Origin: an uncultured Amylibacter sp.
GTDB taxonomy: Bacteria; Pseudomonadota; Alphaproteobacteria; Rhodobacterales; Rhodobacteraceae
Assembly (NCBI GenBank): GCA_938001995.1
Contig: CALLAV010000280.1
Location: forward strand, 1-9,016
Reading direction: 5' to 3'
DNA: 9,016 bases
The notes beneath the pieces are model-generated. The model made no database searches and was not told the origin of the DNA. It saw only the letters and a program-made list of their open reading frames with translations. The translations under genes and the position numbers were made by a program. Positions within the stretch are counted from its first letter, which is position 1. Every line of letters starts with the position of its first letter. Positions 6,853-9,016 of the stretch are shown one piece after another.

Positions 6853-8022
6853 ATGAAATCCATTTTAACAGCCGCCGTTATTACGCTCACCGCTACACAA
6901 ACCTATGCGCAATCTTGTGGCGGTTCATTCAGCTCATTCTTGTCAGGTGTAAAATCCGAGGCGGTCGCCAAAGGCTATGCCCCTGCAACAGTTGACCGTT
7001 TTCTGGCCAACGCCCGTGTCGATAAAAAAGTGTTGAAAGCTGATCGCTCGCAAGGCGTGTTCAAGCTGAACTTCACCCAATTCGCCCAACGCGTGATCAG
7101 TGCCAGCCGCCTATCCAAAGGCAAGTCAAACCGCAAGAAATACAACGGAACCCTCACGAAAGTGCAACGCACCTACGGCGTGGACCCAGCTGTCATGCTA
7201 GCCTTCTGGGCGCTCGAAACCGATTACGGCGCGTTCCAAGGCGACTTCAACACCCTCAACGCCCTCCTCACCCTCAGCCACGATTGTCGCCGCCCCGAAT
7301 TGTTCCGCCCACAGGTTTTCTCGGCGCTTGAATTGTACAAACGCGGCGATTTTTCACCCACGAAAACGACGGGCGCATGGGCAGGTGAAATTGGCATGGT
7401 GCAAATGCTGCCCGGCGATATCATTTCGCGCGGAGTAGACGGCGATGGTGACGGGCAGGTTAGCTTGAAGACTTCGGCCCCCGACGCATTGATGTCAGGG
7501 GCAAACGTCATTTCAGGCCACGGCTGGCGACCAAACGAACCTTGGCTTGTGGAAATCTCGGTCCCAAAAAACCTCGATTGGGGGAAAACGGGTCTGGATA
7601 AATCTATGACAGTGTCCGAATGGGCCAATCTGGGCGTCAAAGCCCGTGGAAAAATGCCAAACGGTGCCTTACAAGCCTCCGTCCTGCTGCCTCAAGGGCG
7701 CAAAGGACCCGCCTTCCTCGCCCTGCCAAATTTCAAAGTCTACTTTGAATGGAACAAATCCTTTGTCTACGTCACCACCGCCGCTTATTTCGCGACCCGC
7801 ATCGCGGGTGCGCCGCGATTTATCGAAGGCAATCCTGATCCGTCCCTCAGCGACAGCCAGATGAAGTCCCTGCAACGTAAGTTGAACAAACGTGGCTATG
7901 ATGTGGGTAAAATCGATGGCATCCTAGGCGCAAAAACCCGTGCCGCTGTTCAAGCAGAGCAAGGCAGATTGGGAATGCCTGCCGACGCATGGCCCACCAA
8001 GGCGCTTCTGGCAAAACTGTAG
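6853..8022 (+). CDS. Secreted lytic murein transglycosylase, MltB-like (SLT_2) with C-terminal peptidoglycan-binding domain
   Basis: This 389-residue protein would cleave the MurNAc-GlcNAc bond of peptidoglycan in the periplasm, leaving 1,6-anhydro ends. A signal peptide (1-19, ending QTYA before QS) is clear; Cys22 is not in a lipobox, so a soluble periplasmic form is likely, unlike the E. coli MltB lipoprotein. The catalytic domain spans about 25-325: Glu122 in FWALETDYGAF is the expected acid/base, followed by NALLTLSHDCRRPELF (136-151), WAGEIGMVQMLP (176-187) and VDGDGDG (195-201). Residues about 334-388 form a PG_binding_1 domain (QRKLNKRGYDVGKIDGILGAKTR style). The start at 6853 fits the signal peptide and AGGGG at 6840-6844. 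Its stop abuts that of smc with no gap. The domain order and length match RlpA-free MltB-like proteins common in alphaproteobacteria. Confidence 0.93.
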   Translation: MKSILTAAVITLTATQTYAQSCGGSFSSFLSGVKSEAVAKGYAPATVDRFLANARVDKKVLKADRSQGVFKLNFTQFAQRVISASRLSKGKSNRKKYNGTLTKVQRTYGVDPAVMLAFWALETDYGAFQGDFNTLNALLTLSHDCRRPELFRPQVFSALELYKRGDFSPTKTTGAWAGEIGMVQMLPGDIISRGVDGDGDGQVSLKTSAPDALMSGANVISGHGWRPNEPWLVEISVPKNLDWGKTGLDKSMTVSEWANLGVKARGKMPNGALQASVLLPQGRKGPAFLALPNFKVYFEWNKSFVYVTTAAYFATRIAGAPRFIEGNPDPSLSDSQMKSLQRKLNKRGYDVGKIDGILGAKTRAAVQAEQGRLGMPADAWPTKALLAKL

Positions 8023-9016
8023 TTAACCGACCATCCGTTCGGCCTGTTTCAGATCAACGCTGACCAACTGGCTTACGCCCAACTCGGCCATTGTGACACC
8101 AAACAACCGATCCATCCGCGCCATGGTCACAGCGTGGTGCGTGATGATCAAAAAGCGTGTGTCTGTGCGGCGCGTCATCTCATCCAGCAGATCGCAGAAC
8201 CGCGTGACGTTCGCATCATCCAGCGGCGCATCCACCTCGTCCAGAACACAGATCGGCGATGGGTTCGCAAGGAACACCGCAAAAATCAACGACAGAGCGG
8301 TCAACGTTTGTTCGCCCCCGGACAACAGGCTTAGCGTGGACAATTTCTTACCGGGCGGTTGGCACATAATCTCTAGACCAGCCTCTAACGGGTCATCGCT
8401 TTCGACAAGAACAAGGTTCGCATCGCCGCCGCCAAACAGATGTTTAAACAACGTCGCAAAGTTGCTGTTCACTTCGTCAAAGGCAGTCAGCAAACGTTCG
8501 CGGCCCTCTTTGTTCAGGCTGGCAATACCCGTGCGCAATGCCTTGATCGCCTCTTCCAAATCAGACTTTTCAGCAACCAGAGCATCACGTTCTTCGGCTA
8601 CTTCTTTTGCGTCTTCTTCGGCCCGAAGGTTCACCGCCCCCAGCGCATCACGTTGCCTGCGCAACCGCGCCACATCGTTTTCAATCGCTTGGGCAGGCGG
8701 CATGTCTTCGGGATCGGCCTGCAATGTTTCCAGCAACTTTTCGGGCGAGCATTCGAGCTCTTCGCGAATACGGTCCGCGGCCGCATCCACTTGCACCCGC
8801 GCCGAATCCGCAACCGCATCGGCCCGCGCACGCGCCTCGCGCGCTTCGGACGCTGCCCGTTCGGCATCCCGCTCGCCTTGTTCTGCTTGGCGCAAGTTCG
8901 TTTCCGCCACCGCAAGCGCATCAGACGCAGATTTCAACCGCGTCTCGGCCTTTTCAATTTCGCGGCCCAATTCTTCGCGCTTGGCAGCGATTTCTTCTGG
9001 GGCTGCTGTTGCGTCT
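8023..9016 (-). CDS. smc: Chromosome partition protein Smc, C-terminal part (N-terminus off window)
   Basis: Smc is the ATPase of bacterial condensin; with ScpA/ScpB it compacts and segregates the chromosome. The 330 visible residues run from the returning coiled-coil arm, very rich in Ala, Glu and Arg, into the C-terminal half of the ATPase head. In fragment numbering, [10 protein letters not shown] at 126-135 marks the arm-head junction seen in bacterial Smc. The signature LSGGEQTL is at 230-238, Walker B ICVLDEVD at 255-262 with Asp259 and catalytic Glu260, followed by APLDD (D-loop), and the H-loop ITHH at about 291-294. The N-terminal Walker A half, hinge and first coil lie beyond 9016. 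The reading frame is open to the window edge; a TTG at 8970 is only an internal leucine. RecN and SbcC are less likely given the arm-head motif. Confidence 0.96.
   Translation of the reverse strand, partial: DATAAPEEIAAKREELGREIEKAETRLKSASDALAVAETNLRQAEQGERDAERAASEAREARARADAVADSARVQVDAAADRIREELECSPEKLLETLQADPEDMPPAQAIENDVARLRRQRDALGAVNLRAEEDAKEVAEERDALVAEKSDLEEAIKALRTGIASLNKEGRERLLTAFDEVNSNFATLFKHLFGGGDANLVLVESDDPLEAGLEIMCQPPGKKLSTLSLLSGGEQTLTALSLIFAVFLANPSPICVLDEVDAPLDDANVTRFCDLLDEMTRRTDTRFLIITHHAVTMARMDRLFGVTMAELGVSQLVSVDLKQAERMVG

Overview
The window looks like ordinary chromosomal DNA of an alphaproteobacterium, most likely a marine Rhodobacterales (Roseobacter-type) organism. I base this on protein style (the Smc C-terminus, the MltB-like hydrolase, the 1-Cys peroxiredoxin, the family 25 glycosyltransferases), moderate GC a little above one half, and tight gene packing. 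The lineage is an inference. I see no rRNA, tRNA, CRISPR array, insertion sequence, integrase or phage gene.

Layout. (1) Positions 1-1349, minus strand: the N-terminal 449 residues of a fused ABC exporter (membrane domain plus the start of the ATPase), cut by the window edge. (2) Positions 1350-1520: a divergent intergenic region. (3) Positions 1521-4926, plus strand: a probable operon of a SAM-dependent methyltransferase, a GT25 glycosyltransferase, a GT4 glycosyltransferase and a second GT25. The three glycosyltransferase genes overlap at their ends (11 and 4 bases). A possible 38-codon ORF sits between the methyltransferase and the first GT25, in frame with the latter and split from it by one amber codon. 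(4) Positions 4928-5866, minus strand: an LpxL/HtrB-family acyltransferase with a GTG start, whose stop lies 1 base from the stop of the second GT25. (5) Positions 5949-5980: a strong intrinsic terminator for the peroxiredoxin gene at 6001-6654 (minus). (6) Positions 6655-6852: a divergent intergenic region. (7) Positions 6853-8022, plus strand: a secreted MltB-type lytic transglycosylase with a C-terminal peptidoglycan-binding domain. (8) Positions 8023-9016, minus strand: the C-terminal 330 residues of Smc, cut by the window edge; its stop directly abuts the transglycosylase stop.

Working together. The exporter, methyltransferase, three glycosyltransferases and lipid A-type acyltransferase form a coherent outer-envelope glycolipid locus. 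It probably builds and exports lipid A/LPS core or a related glycolipid: the acyltransferase finishes the lipid, the glycosyltransferases add sugars, the methyltransferase may modify a sugar or other precursor, and the ABC protein flips the product across the inner membrane. The right-hand part (peroxide defence, wall remodelling, chromosome condensation) is housekeeping. I found no convincing new system. The points most worth a second look are the amber-split frame before the first GT25, the two diverged GT25 paralogues around one GT4, and the motif changes in the transglycosylase.
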